A DNA stretch of 14,585 nucleotides. It comes from CAYUKK01 sp964445305 (GTDB lineage Bacteria > Acidobacteriota > Aminicenantia > Aminicenantales > UBA8522). The stretch's first letter is position 1; every line of letters starts with the position of its first letter. A program made the position numbers and the translations under genes. The notes below the pieces were generated by a model. The model saw only the letters and a list, made by a program, of their open reading frames with translations, did no database searches and was not told where the DNA came from. Shown in pieces: positions 6,837-13,396 of the stretch. Location of the stretch: assembly GCA_964445305.1 (NCBI GenBank), contig CAYUKK010000146.1, positions 1 to 14,585 of the forward strand. Reading direction: 5' to 3'.

Positions 6837-7214
6837 CTATAATTTATCGGCTGAAAAAAGATACTTCCCGCAAGCTACGCAATAGTAGGGATAAAGAAAG
6901 CGTGGCTTTCGCCCGGCTCGGTCATTGAAGTTAGGGGCAAACCCTTCGACAATCTTGTCGCTTCCGCAGGCCGGGCATTCCTTCTTTTGGATTTCGAGGT
7001 AAGCTTTGTGACACACGCGGCACATGTCATTGAGTTTTTTCAGCTCTTCGACAGTGGGTAAGCGCACAGTCTCCTGGTCACCGCGACAGGTTTTCTTCGA
7101 ATCAAAAAATTCCAAAATCTCGGGCCGACAGCCTGGCTCTCCCCAGTTCAGACAGTGAAACATCAAGCCTTGGTTGAGGACAGCGTCAGTTTCATCTTTC
7201 TTATGAGAAAGCAT
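6837..7214 (-). CDS. Small zinc-ribbon protein of unknown function
   Basis: I do not recognise this 125-residue protein. The start at 7214 is chosen because AAAGGAG lies 6 nt upstream of that ATG; a longer version back to 7301 would need a non-ATG start and adds an unconvincing basic stretch. Nine cysteines are present: C21, C29, C43, then pairs C65/C68 (CRVC), C80/C83 (CPAC) and C112/C115 (CVAC, followed by GKYLF). The last two pairs look like one classic zinc ribbon around a beta-rich segment; C65/C68 plus the N-terminal cysteines could bind a second metal. There is no signal peptide or membrane segment. It lies between the tRNA region and the propeller gene, separated from the latter by a strong hairpin, so it is probably its own transcription unit. 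A nucleic-acid or metal-handling role is only a guess. Confidence 0.8.
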   Translation of the reverse strand: MLSHKKDETDAVLNQGLMFHCLNWGEPGCRPEILEFFDSKKTCRGDQETVRLPTVEELKKLNDMCRVCHKAYLEIQKKECPACGSDKIVEGFAPNFNDRAGRKPRFLYPYYCVACGKYLFSADKL

Positions 7215-7331
7215 GCTATCTCCTTTATAAGAATATAGACGTGAGGAATCCCCCAAAATTCTCACAGGGAGAGATTTTTTACGGAAAAACGGTTCCCCCA
7301 CCCTTGGCGAGAAAAGGAGCTGAGCCTAACT

Positions 7332-7359
7332 GGCTGGCCTCTTCAAGGTGAGGCCAGCC
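7332..7359 (-). terminator. Strong hairpin just after the propeller gene
   Basis: A perfect 10-bp inverted repeat (GGCTGGCCTC at 7332-7341, GAGGCCAGCC at 7350-7359) with an 8-nt loop begins 3 nt past the stop codon at 7363. TTTT on the minus strand lies about 18 nt further on rather than at the stem base. It probably terminates or protects the 3' end of the propeller mRNA. Confidence 0.6.
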
Positions 7360-7362
7360 TGG

Positions 7363-8577
7363 CTACCTCGCCTCGATTTTGTATTCATAGAATTTGGCGG
7401 CCCGGAGCCCATCCCAGAGAAAGAGCCTCGACCCCTTGATGTAAATGCCATCGACGAAGTGGTCGACGGCTAAGCTGCCGAGAAGCTCTCCCTCGGTGCT
7501 AAAAATTTCAAGCTTGTACATATCCGTTTTCTCCACTTCTGTGTTGCCCTCGACCTTCATCGACATTTTCCGCTCGCCATCCGTGGACACCACACTCATG
7601 GCCACTCCCACTCGCTCACCTTCTCGAGGCTGCCTGGTCAGGGTGACAACCCAGACCCGGCCGGCCTCATCGACGGCAATCCCGTTCGCGCACTGGTTGA
7701 GGCGGGGCATGCGGATGGAAATTCCCCCGCCTTTGGCCTCCAGTTTTCCTTTATCCTTGGGCAGTTCCAGGCTGTAATCAAGCTTGCGGTCTGCCCGCCA
7801 GAGAAGCTTCCCCTGAGGCGAGTATTTTTCGATGCGGTTTTGATAGAGATAGGCCAGGTGGACGGCTCCTTCTCTGTTCACAGCAAACTTGACCTGGTTC
7901 CCGGCTGTGTTGAGGAGGAGGTGTTTGAAATCATAAGGCTCGCCGTATTCTCCCAGGACATTTCCTTCCCTGTCCAGTATCTTGAAAAGGGGCGGCAGCG
8001 TTTTTTCCGCCTCTTTCATGTCCGGCTCGGCGCGCAGAAAACGCCTTCCTCCGGCCATAATCAGGCCAGACGGCGTGCATCGGATATTCCCGACTTGCTC
8101 GTTGGCCAAATTGAAAGCCAATGTCTTTTGTTCTTTTCCCTCGAGTGTCAAGACCTGAACCCGGCTGTTGAAGGGGTCAGAAACCCATATTCTGTCGGCG
8201 TCGTCGATGTCGATGGAATCGGGATAGGAGAATTCTCCGGGCCCCTGACCCTGACGACCGATGGTAGCGATGTAGGCGCCTTCCGGGCTGAACTTCTGGA
8301 TGCGATGGTTCCCGGTGTCCAGAATGTACATATTTCCCCGGCTATCCAGAGCAAGACCAGAGGGCATGTGGAAGGCAATCGTCTCGTCTTCGGCGTTGAT
8401 ATCCCCCAACGTCCGGACGAGCTTGAGCTCAACCTTCGGCTTTTTCCCCCACAACCCCTCCTTATCGTTGTGGACAAGGCGGACGCCATCAACCATTTCG
8501 ACATTCTGGCTCAAAGCCAGACTCGCGACCGCCGCCCCTCCCAGGAAAAGACACAAGCGTTTCTTTTTTTCTCTCAT
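7363..8577 (-). CDS. Exported NHL-type six-bladed beta-propeller protein
   Basis: A 404-residue exported protein. Residues 1-23 form a signal peptide (MREKKKRLC, hydrophobic core to about 22, ALSQ). NHL-type repeats follow: the clearest is PSGLALDSRGNMYILDTGNH (72-91) with RIQKFSPEGAYIATIGRQG. Weaker blades follow: SIDIDDADRIWVSDPFNSRVQVLTLEGK (121-148), then AVNREGAVHLAYLYQNRIEKYSPQGK and GIAVDEAGRVWVV. The length suits a full six-bladed propeller of the type annotated as '6-bladed beta-propeller'. Such proteins bind ligands or partners; some are lyases, but no catalytic motif stands out here. ATG at 8577 has AAGGA about 11 nt upstream. The gene has its own promoter and a strong hairpin at its end, so it is probably monocistronic. 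Confidence 0.85.
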   Translation of the reverse strand: MREKKKRLCLFLGGAAVASLALSQNVEMVDGVRLVHNDKEGLWGKKPKVELKLVRTLGDINAEDETIAFHMPSGLALDSRGNMYILDTGNHRIQKFSPEGAYIATIGRQGQGPGEFSYPDSIDIDDADRIWVSDPFNSRVQVLTLEGKEQKTLAFNLANEQVGNIRCTPSGLIMAGGRRFLRAEPDMKEAEKTLPPLFKILDREGNVLGEYGEPYDFKHLLLNTAGNQVKFAVNREGAVHLAYLYQNRIEKYSPQGKLLWRADRKLDYSLELPKDKGKLEAKGGGISIRMPRLNQCANGIAVDEAGRVWVVTLTRQPREGERVGVAMSVVSTDGERKMSMKVEGNTEVEKTDMYKLEIFSTEGELLGSLAVDHFVDGIYIKGSRLFLWDGLRAAKFYEYKIEAR

Positions 8578-8647
8578 ATTTGGGCTCGTCCTTCTTTATT
8601 CTATTATTAACTCCATTCGCTTCTGCGCTGTTGCAGCCATGGAAAAA

Positions 8648-8676
8648 ATTATACCCGAACGGGTGGTGTGGTGAAA
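8648..8676 (-). promoter_or_regulatory. Promoter for the propeller gene
   Basis: On the minus strand a perfect TATAAT (8653-8648) follows TTTCAC (8676-8671, a poor -35) at 17 nt. It would give a leader of about 65 nt. The -35 nearly abuts the ATG of the AsnA remnant on the other strand. Confidence 0.45.
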
Positions 8677-8677
8677 T

Positions 8678-9090
8678 ATGGCCATCTTGGCCCCCCTCCG
8701 GGTTCAAAACGGCATCCTTGATTGGGCACGCCAATTCCTCAGGGAGAGAGGGTTTATAGAGATTCTGCCCGTGATCATTTCACCTTTTACCGATCCCCTG
8801 ACTGATTTCAGGGTCAGGGGAGAAATAAGTGCTACGGCTTCAAGTATCAAATCACCAAGACCATGATTTTTCACAAGCAGATCTCTCTCTTTACTCCGCG
8901 CCTCGCATTTTCTGCTTCTCGCCCAACGTGAGGATTGAGCGCCCCGAGCGACGGACGAGCGGCAAGCACCTTATCGAATTCGTCCAGCTTGACCTTGAGA
9001 TGAAAAAGGCTAACGCGGTATATCTGCGGCCTTAGGAAGGTCGAGGAAACCTCGCTGTTTCGGCTGATTCAGACAAAACCAGATGGAGAT
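8678..9090 (+). pseudogene. Degraded archaeal-type asparagine synthetase A / AsnRS-like gene
   Basis: Four pieces of one class II aminoacyl-tRNA-synthetase-like protein occur in correct order but different frames. Frame 2, 8678-8806: NGILDWARQFLRERGF, then ILPVIISPFTDPL, the N-terminal helix and the ISPxTDP motif. Frame 1, 8827-8898: YGFKYQITKTMIFHKQ. Frame 3, 8901-9014: RIFCFSPNVRIERPE, then GKHLIEFVQLDLEMKKA, motif 2. Frame 1 again, 9016-9090: RYICGLRKVEETSLF, the motif 3 tail. These match the order in archaeal AsnA (remembered Pyrococcus-type sequence: LLPIMLSPITDPL, MILHKQ, SPNIRLE, YEFTQLDFEIEGA, RFIVGAKHIAEV). At least two frameshifts are present, and more than 100 residues between motifs 2 and 3 are missing, so no active enzyme can be made. 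Identification is by eye; a distant AsnRS paralogue is the alternative. Confidence 0.78.
8794..8821. repeat. Perfect 9-bp inverted repeat inside the AsnA remnant
   Basis: TCCCCTGAC (8794-8802) and GTCAGGGGA (8813-8821) are perfectly complementary around a 10-nt loop. The hairpin lies exactly at the junction where the first piece of the remnant loses frame. There is no T tract on either side. Confidence 0.6.
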
Positions 9091-9131
9091 AAATCTAAAG
9101 GACGAACATGGGAAGTAGGAATGGTGAAGGC

Positions 9132-9329
9132 CTATTTCTTGACGCCTCCCAGCAGCCGAGCCGGCAGGGTGATGATAGCCCTGAGGAGCTCGAAGATAGC
9201 GCTAACGGTAATCCCAACGAGCCGGAAAGGGAGGGCCAGGAGCCAGACTATGGGGTACAAAAGGAGGGCCAGCAGCGCAAGCGGCCAGCACAAAACCAGA
9301 AGGATGAGCCAGAGCAGGAATTTGATCAT
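9132..9329 (-). CDS. Small hydrophobic membrane protein of unknown function
   Basis: A 65-residue protein that is almost entirely hydrophobic. One long segment covers residues 3-33 (LLWLILLVLCWPLALLALLL onward), and a second amphipathic or membrane segment covers about 37-56. It ends with a short basic tail (LLGGVKK). I do not recognise the family, but a textbook GGAGG lies 5 nt upstream of the ATG, so I believe it is a real gene. No charged pore residues or metal-binding motif are visible. It is convergent with the AsnA remnant and divergent from the nitroreductase gene. It may be a small membrane modulator, but nothing in the sequence says of what. Confidence 0.72.
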   Translation of the reverse strand: MIKFLLWLILLVLCWPLALLALLLYPIVWLLALPFRLVGITVSAIFELLRAIITLPARLLGGVKK

Positions 9330-9375
9330 CAGCGCACCTCCGCATTTTTCATGGACAATGTTCTTGGTCTTTTTA

Positions 9376-9404
9376 ATTATATACGATAATCAAACGAAAA
9401 AAGC
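9376..9404 (-). promoter_or_regulatory. Putative promoter for the small membrane protein
   Basis: A perfect TATAAT on the minus strand (9381-9376) lies about 47 nt before the start codon. The matching -35 position holds only a T-rich GCTTTT, so the call rests on the -10 and its place. Confidence 0.35.
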
Positions 9405-9426
9405 ATCCTTTTCTTTCTGCCCTGGC

Positions 9427-9456
9427 TTGACATTCCTTCGGGTCGGGGCTTATATT
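9427..9456 (+). promoter_or_regulatory. Promoter for the nitroreductase gene
   Basis: A perfect TTGACA (9427-9432), an 18-nt spacer and TATATT (9451-9456, 5 of 6) lie about 75 nt before the GTG start. The core closely resembles the promoter at 10242-10271. Confidence 0.7.
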
Positions 9457-9531
9457 TTTTGTCCATAAGCAGATGAGCCAAAAGGCACAAAAAACTTCTG
9501 CCGTAAAATTATGAGAGAAAGGAGGCAGGTC

Positions 9532-10200
9532 GTGATAGGGAGAATGATGGTGTTGGCTTGCTTGATTGCATTTCTTTCTTTTTTTCAGCCTTTATGCCTT
9601 CCGGCCCAGCAGTTAGAGGAAATCAAACTCCTGAAACCGCAGACAGATAGCGGGAAGCCCCTCATGCAGGCTCTCCTGATGAGGCAATCGTCGAGGGAAT
9701 TCAGCTCCGAGAAACTTCCCCTTCAGGTCCTTTCCAACCTCTTGTGGGCAGCCAATGGAGTAAACCGCCCCGATTCGGGAAAGCGAACCGCTCCCTCGGC
9801 CATGAACATCCGCAACATAGACATTTACGCGGCTATGGCTGACGGGCTCTATGTCTATGATCCGGTGGGGCATGTCTTGAAACCCATTCTCAAGGAAGAC
9901 ATACGGTCAGACACAGGAAAGCAGGAGTTCGTCAAGGAGGTCCCCCTCAACCTTATCTTTGTGGCCGACTTCTCGAAGTTCCAAAGGGGCTCCGATGAGG
10001 ACAAACTCTTATACAGCGCGGCCCATGTTGGTTTCATCAGCCAGAATGTCTATCTCTATTGCGCCTCTGAAGGTCTCGCTACGGTGGTGCGGGGCATGGT
10101 CGATAAGGAAGCGCTGGCCAAGAGGATGAACTTGAGGCCCGACCAGAGAATCATCCTCGCTCAATCCGTTGGATTCCCTAAGAAAACGGAATCTAAATGA
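9532..10200 (+). CDS. Exported nitroreductase-family (SagB/ThcOx-like) flavoprotein
   Basis: A 222-residue FMN-dependent oxidoreductase-fold protein with a signal peptide. GTG at 9532 is chosen because AAAGGAGG ends 6 nt before it; the ATG at 9511 would put that ribosome binding site inside the gene. Residues 1-26 form the signal (core MMVLACLIAFLSFF, then LPAQQ). The FMN-binding start is LLMRQSSREFSSEKLP (48-63; R51, S53 and R55 in the usual phosphate-binding places). Next come LSNLLWAANGVNRP (68-80) and the C-terminal core AAHVGFISQNVYLYCASEGL (163-182), then GMVD and RIILAQSVGFPKK. Intact motifs suggest redox activity in the periplasm or on the membrane. The family covers nitroreductases and peptide azoline oxidases; no azoline-forming partner is visible. 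Substrate is unknown. Confidence 0.88.
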   Translation: MIGRMMVLACLIAFLSFFQPLCLPAQQLEEIKLLKPQTDSGKPLMQALLMRQSSREFSSEKLPLQVLSNLLWAANGVNRPDSGKRTAPSAMNIRNIDIYAAMADGLYVYDPVGHVLKPILKEDIRSDTGKQEFVKEVPLNLIFVADFSKFQRGSDEDKLLYSAAHVGFISQNVYLYCASEGLATVVRGMVDKEALAKRMNLRPDQRIILAQSVGFPKKTESK

Positions 10201-10227
10201 AATAAGCCAAGCCCTGGGTCACCTTCA

Positions 10228-10261
10228 GCGCCCTCGCTGCCTTGACATTCTTTCAGGGCGC
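10228..10261 (+). promoter_or_regulatory. Inverted-repeat operator candidate around the -35 box
   Basis: GCGCCCT (10228-10234) and AGGGCGC (10255-10261) are perfect 7-nt inverted arms separated by 20 nt. The -35 TTGACA lies between them, and the right arm occupies the spacer between -35 and -10. A dimeric repressor bound here would block RNA polymerase. As transcription would start downstream, it is unlikely to act as an RNA hairpin. Confidence 0.4.
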
Positions 10262-10271
10262 AATTTATACT
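10242..10271 (+). promoter_or_regulatory. Promoter for the small exported protein gene
   Basis: A perfect TTGACA (10242-10247), an 18-nt spacer and TATACT (10266-10271, 5 of 6). Transcription would start near 10278, giving a leader of about 30 nt. It could also serve the TonB receptor gene. Confidence 0.7.
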
Positions 10272-10293
10272 GGCGCGTGGTGGACTGAGGAAT

Positions 10294-10323
10294 CGAGGGT
10301 TCCTGATTATGATCACCCTCTCG
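10294..10323 (+). promoter_or_regulatory. Hairpin covering the ribosome binding site and start codon
   Basis: CGAGGGT (10294-10300), which contains the only purine-rich binding site, pairs with ACCCTC-T-CG (10315-10323, one bulged T). The ATG at 10309 sits in the 14-nt loop. If it folds, initiation would be repressed until the stem opens. Confidence 0.4.
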
Positions 10324-10866
10324 ACATCGTCGGGAAAAAAATTTCTTTGCCTGCTCCTGTTTCTTTCTTTCTCTGTGGACCCTCTGGTCGGGACTTTCAC
10401 CTGGCTTCATCACAAGAAGGCCATCCTCAGGAAGGAAGTTAGAAGACACATCGAAGCAGGAATCGACAAGGGCAGGCTGATCACCCTTAAGTTTTCCAGA
10501 GAAGAAGCGCAGATTAAGCTCCGCTGGCACGGTTCTCGAGAATTTGAGCACGATGATCACATGTACGATGTCGTCGCCATGGTGACGCTTGGCGACACGG
10601 TGTATTACCTGTGCTGGCGGGATGATGAAGAAACGGCCCTCAACAGGGAAATGGAAGAGCTGGCAGCCAAAGCCCTGGGAAAAAACGCCAGAAATCTGGG
10701 CAGCCTCGCACCCGAGATTCTCTGGCTCAAGTCGCTGAAGGCCACGTTTTCAGCTCCCTCAAAAGTCCCGGCTCCCGGATGGCTGGGCAAGCCCGTTTGC
10801 ATTTTGTCTTGTTTTTATGCCTCGATTCCCATCCCGCCTCCAACACCCCCGCCTCGCCTCAGCTAA
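10309..10866 (+). CDS. Small exported protein of unknown function with proline-rich C terminus
   Basis: A 185-residue protein. Residues 10-30 form a signal anchor or signal peptide (KKFLCLLLFLSFSVDPLVGT). A conserved-looking middle follows: HHKKAILRKEVRRHIEAGI (34-52), SREFEHDDHMYDVV (76-89) and VYYLCWRDDEET (98-109). The tail is PIPPPTPPPRLS (174-185). I recall unnamed Bacteroidota proteins with the same E-F-x-Y-x-G-x-x-Y-x-V-V and Y-x-x-C-x-x-D-x-E pattern and a PPP-type ending, often coded beside TonB-dependent receptors; that is memory, not a search result. It has no function I can name. It has its own promoter and lies 108 nt before the receptor gene, separated by a hairpin. A role as an envelope accessory of the receptor is inferred only from context. 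Confidence 0.78.
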   Translation: MITLSTSSGKKFLCLLLFLSFSVDPLVGTFTWLHHKKAILRKEVRRHIEAGIDKGRLITLKFSREEAQIKLRWHGSREFEHDDHMYDVVAMVTLGDTVYYLCWRDDEETALNREMEELAAKALGKNARNLGSLAPEILWLKSLKATFSAPSKVPAPGWLGKPVCILSCFYASIPIPPPTPPPRLS

Positions 10867-10892
10867 CCCAATCCATTTTCAAGTCAGTCCAA

Positions 10893-10918
10893 TGCCCGAG
10901 ATATGAGCTATCCGGGCA
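10893..10918 (+). other. Intercistronic hairpin before the TonB receptor gene
   Basis: TGCCCG-a-GATA (10893-10903) pairs with TATCCGGGCA (10909-10918): 10 bp with one bulged A and a 5-nt loop. No T tract follows. It may be an attenuator, a leaky Rho-dependent end or an mRNA processing element between the two genes. Confidence 0.5.
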
Positions 10919-10974
10919 GATGGTCTCGACAGGTCTAAGTCTCTTTTCGCTCAACAGAAAATGGAGGATAGAAA

Positions 10975-13395
10975 TTGAATAAGCGATGGATTCTATGGCT
11001 AATTAGCATCTCTATCGGGCTGGGGATTTCATCCCTTGCTTTTTCCCAAACACTGACAATCAAAGACCAGGAAACCAAGGAGCCGATTGCCGGCGCCTCG
11101 CTGAGGAGCGAAGACCCAAGAGCCTCCGCCATGACTAACGAAAGGGGACAAGCAGACATCGCCGCCTTCCGCGGCGCCGCAAAAATCACCATCAGTCGAA
11201 TCGGCTATAAGACAGTCGTCAAGAGCTATGCCGAGCTGGAATCGCTATCTTTTGAACTCTTTCTCCAGCCCTCACCCTTTGAGATGGTCGAGGTCGTCGT
11301 TTCGGCTACACGCTGGCGCCAGCCCTCGAGCGAGGTGCCCTCCAAAATCATTTCCATCTCGCCCACCGAAGTGGCCCTCCAGAATCCGCAGACAGCGGCT
11401 GATCTGCTGGGACTTTCGGGGCAAGTCTTCATCCAGAAAAGCCAGCAGGCTGGAGGAAGCCCGATGATCAGGGGTTTTGCGACCAACCGCCTCCTTTATA
11501 CAGTGGACGGCGTCCGCATGAACACAGCCATATTCCGGGCCGGAAACATCCAGAACGTCATCTCCCTCGACCCGCTGGCCACGGAGAGCACCGAAGTGTT
11601 GTTTGGTCCGGGCTCGGTCATCTACGGGAGCGACGCCATTGGCGGGGTGATGAGCTTCCAGACGCTAACTCCCCAATTTTCCCTCTCCGATAAGCCCCGG
11701 ATAGCCGGAAAAGCCATCGGCCGGTACTCATCGGCAAACAACGAAAAGACCGGTCACCTCGACATCAGCGTCGGCTGGAAAAAATGGGCGATCGTGACAA
11801 GCCTCAGCTCCTTCGATTTCGACCACCTTCGCCAGGGCAACCATGGTCCAAAAGACTATGTTAAACCCTACCATGTCCAACGCCAGGACAATATAGACCG
11901 GGTAATCGAGCAGGCAGACCCGCTGGTCCAGATTCCGTCGGCTTACTCTCAAAAAAACATGATGCAAAAGGTGCGCTTTGAGCCCAACGAAAGCTGGGAT
12001 TTCCAGTACGGCTTCCATTATTCCGAGACATCCCCCTACGGCCGATACGACCGCCATTGCCAGGTCAGGAAAGGTTTGCCCCGGTATGCGGAATGGAACT
12101 ACGGCCCCCAGAAGTGGATGATGAACAACCTGAACGTCTTCCATCAGAGCCACAACCTCCTCTTCGACCAGATGACGACGCGCCTGGCTGTCCAGTCTTT
12201 TGAGGAGAGCCGCATCGACCGCTCTTTTAACAACAACGAGAGACATGTGCGAATCGAAGAAGTGACGGCCTATTCTGTCAATCTTGATTTTCTGAAATCC
12301 ACTGGACTCCGGAACACCATCGCCTACGGAGTCGAGTATGTTCTCAACGATGTGACGTCGACCGGCACCAATGAGGATATCTCCAAGGGGACCCGTGTCC
12401 CTGGCCCATCGCGCTATCCGCAGGCGACGTGGCAATCCATGGCCGCTTACGTCCACGACCAGCTCAAGCTCTCCGAAAATTTTCATGTTCAGGCCGGTCT
12501 CCGCTACAACCAGTTCCTCTTGGACGCCACATTCGACACGACCTTCTATCCCTTCCCCTTCACCACCGCCAGCCTGAACAACGGCGCCTTGACCGGAAGC
12601 CTCGGCGCCGTCTACCGGCCTTCCGACTCCTGGATCATGAGCCTCAACCTGGCCACCGGCTTCCGCTCGCCCAACGTCGATGATATGGGCAAAGTCTTTG
12701 ATTCTGTGCCCGGCTCTGTTGTCGTGCCCAACCCCGACCTCAAAGCGGAATATGCCTACAATATCGATTTCAGCTTAGCCCGAGCTTTCGGTGACGTCGT
12801 CCGCGTTGACCTGGCCGGCTACTACACTTCCCTTCAAAACGCCCTGGTTCGCCGGGACTTCACGCTCAACGGGCAGGAATACATCATCTACGACGGGGTC
12901 TGGAGTCGGGTGCAAGCCATGCAGAATGCCGCTGTCGCCCATGTCTACGGAGTTCAAGCGGGAATCGAAGTCAAGCTGCCAGCTGGCTTTGATTTCGTCT
13001 CGGACTTCAACTTCCAGGATGGGGAGGAAGAGCTGGACGATGGAACGGTCAGCCCTTCCCGACATGCCGGCCCCTGGTTTGGCGTTTCCCGCTTCACCTA
13101 CACAACGGAAAAACTACGCCTCGAGCTCTACGCCGTTTACCAGGGAGAGCGAAAACACGAGGACCTGGCGGAAGAAGAAAAGGGCAAGACCGAAATCTAC
13201 GCCAAGGACGCCAACGGAAAAACCTATGCCCCTGGATGGTACACCCTGAACTTCAAGGCCATGGTCCGCTTGACCGATTCTTTGAGCGTCAGCGCCGGGA
13301 TCGAAAACCTCACCGACCAGCGCTACCGTCCTTATAGCTCAGGCATATCTGGACCGGGCCGGAATTTTGTTCTTGCGCTGGAGGCGAATTTTTGA
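10975..13395 (+). CDS. TonB-dependent outer-membrane receptor with carboxypeptidase-like N-terminal domain
   Basis: An 806-residue receptor. The start is TTG at 10975: GGAGG ends 7 nt upstream and the signal peptide (1-24, ...LAFS|QTL) follows at once. Residues 26-98 form a carboxypeptidase-regulatory-like domain (IKDQETKEPIAGASL to RIGYKTV). A TonB-box-like stretch, MVEVVVSAT, is at 104-112. The plug spans about 117-232: GGSPMIRGFATNRLLYTVDG (160-179), then LFGPGSVIYGSDAIGGVMSF. The rest is the 22-strand barrel, ending GPGRNFVLALEANF with the usual terminal aromatic residue. The plug and the FRSP/NPDL boxes resemble haemoglobin/haem-type receptors, but the FRSP-NPDL interval has no histidine. 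The ligand is therefore open: a metal chelate, haem or another small molecule. No tonB, exbB or ABC transporter is in the window. Confidence 0.93.
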   Translation: MNKRWILWLISISIGLGISSLAFSQTLTIKDQETKEPIAGASLRSEDPRASAMTNERGQADIAAFRGAAKITISRIGYKTVVKSYAELESLSFELFLQPSPFEMVEVVVSATRWRQPSSEVPSKIISISPTEVALQNPQTAADLLGLSGQVFIQKSQQAGGSPMIRGFATNRLLYTVDGVRMNTAIFRAGNIQNVISLDPLATESTEVLFGPGSVIYGSDAIGGVMSFQTLTPQFSLSDKPRIAGKAIGRYSSANNEKTGHLDISVGWKKWAIVTSLSSFDFDHLRQGNHGPKDYVKPYHVQRQDNIDRVIEQADPLVQIPSAYSQKNMMQKVRFEPNESWDFQYGFHYSETSPYGRYDRHCQVRKGLPRYAEWNYGPQKWMMNNLNVFHQSHNLLFDQMTTRLAVQSFEESRIDRSFNNNERHVRIEEVTAYSVNLDFLKSTGLRNTIAYGVEYVLNDVTSTGTNEDISKGTRVPGPSRYPQATWQSMAAYVHDQLKLSENFHVQAGLRYNQFLLDATFDTTFYPFPFTTASLNNGALTGSLGAVYRPSDSWIMSLNLATGFRSPNVDDMGKVFDSVPGSVVVPNPDLKAEYAYNIDFSLARAFGDVVRVDLAGYYTSLQNALVRRDFTLNGQEYIIYDGVWSRVQAMQNAAVAHVYGVQAGIEVKLPAGFDFVSDFNFQDGEEELDDGTVSPSRHAGPWFGVSRFTYTTEKLRLELYAVYQGERKHEDLAEEEKGKTEIYAKDANGKTYAPGWYTLNFKAMVRLTDSLSVSAGIENLTDQRYRPYSSGISGPGRNFVLALEANF

Positions 13396-13396
13396 A

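Noticed and set aside
8829..9035. Standalone 68-residue protein
   Set aside because: It is one piece of the frameshifted AsnA remnant, in line with pieces in the other frames, not a gene of its own.
9532..10200. SagB-type peptide azoline oxidase of a natural-product cluster
   Set aside because: The fold fits, but there is no cyclodehydratase, precursor peptide or peptide exporter nearby, and the protein has a signal peptide, unusual for such clusters.
11728..12486. Minus-strand open frame (252 codons) in the TonB receptor
   Set aside because: Shadow of the barrel-coding sequence, with no domain or ribosome binding site.
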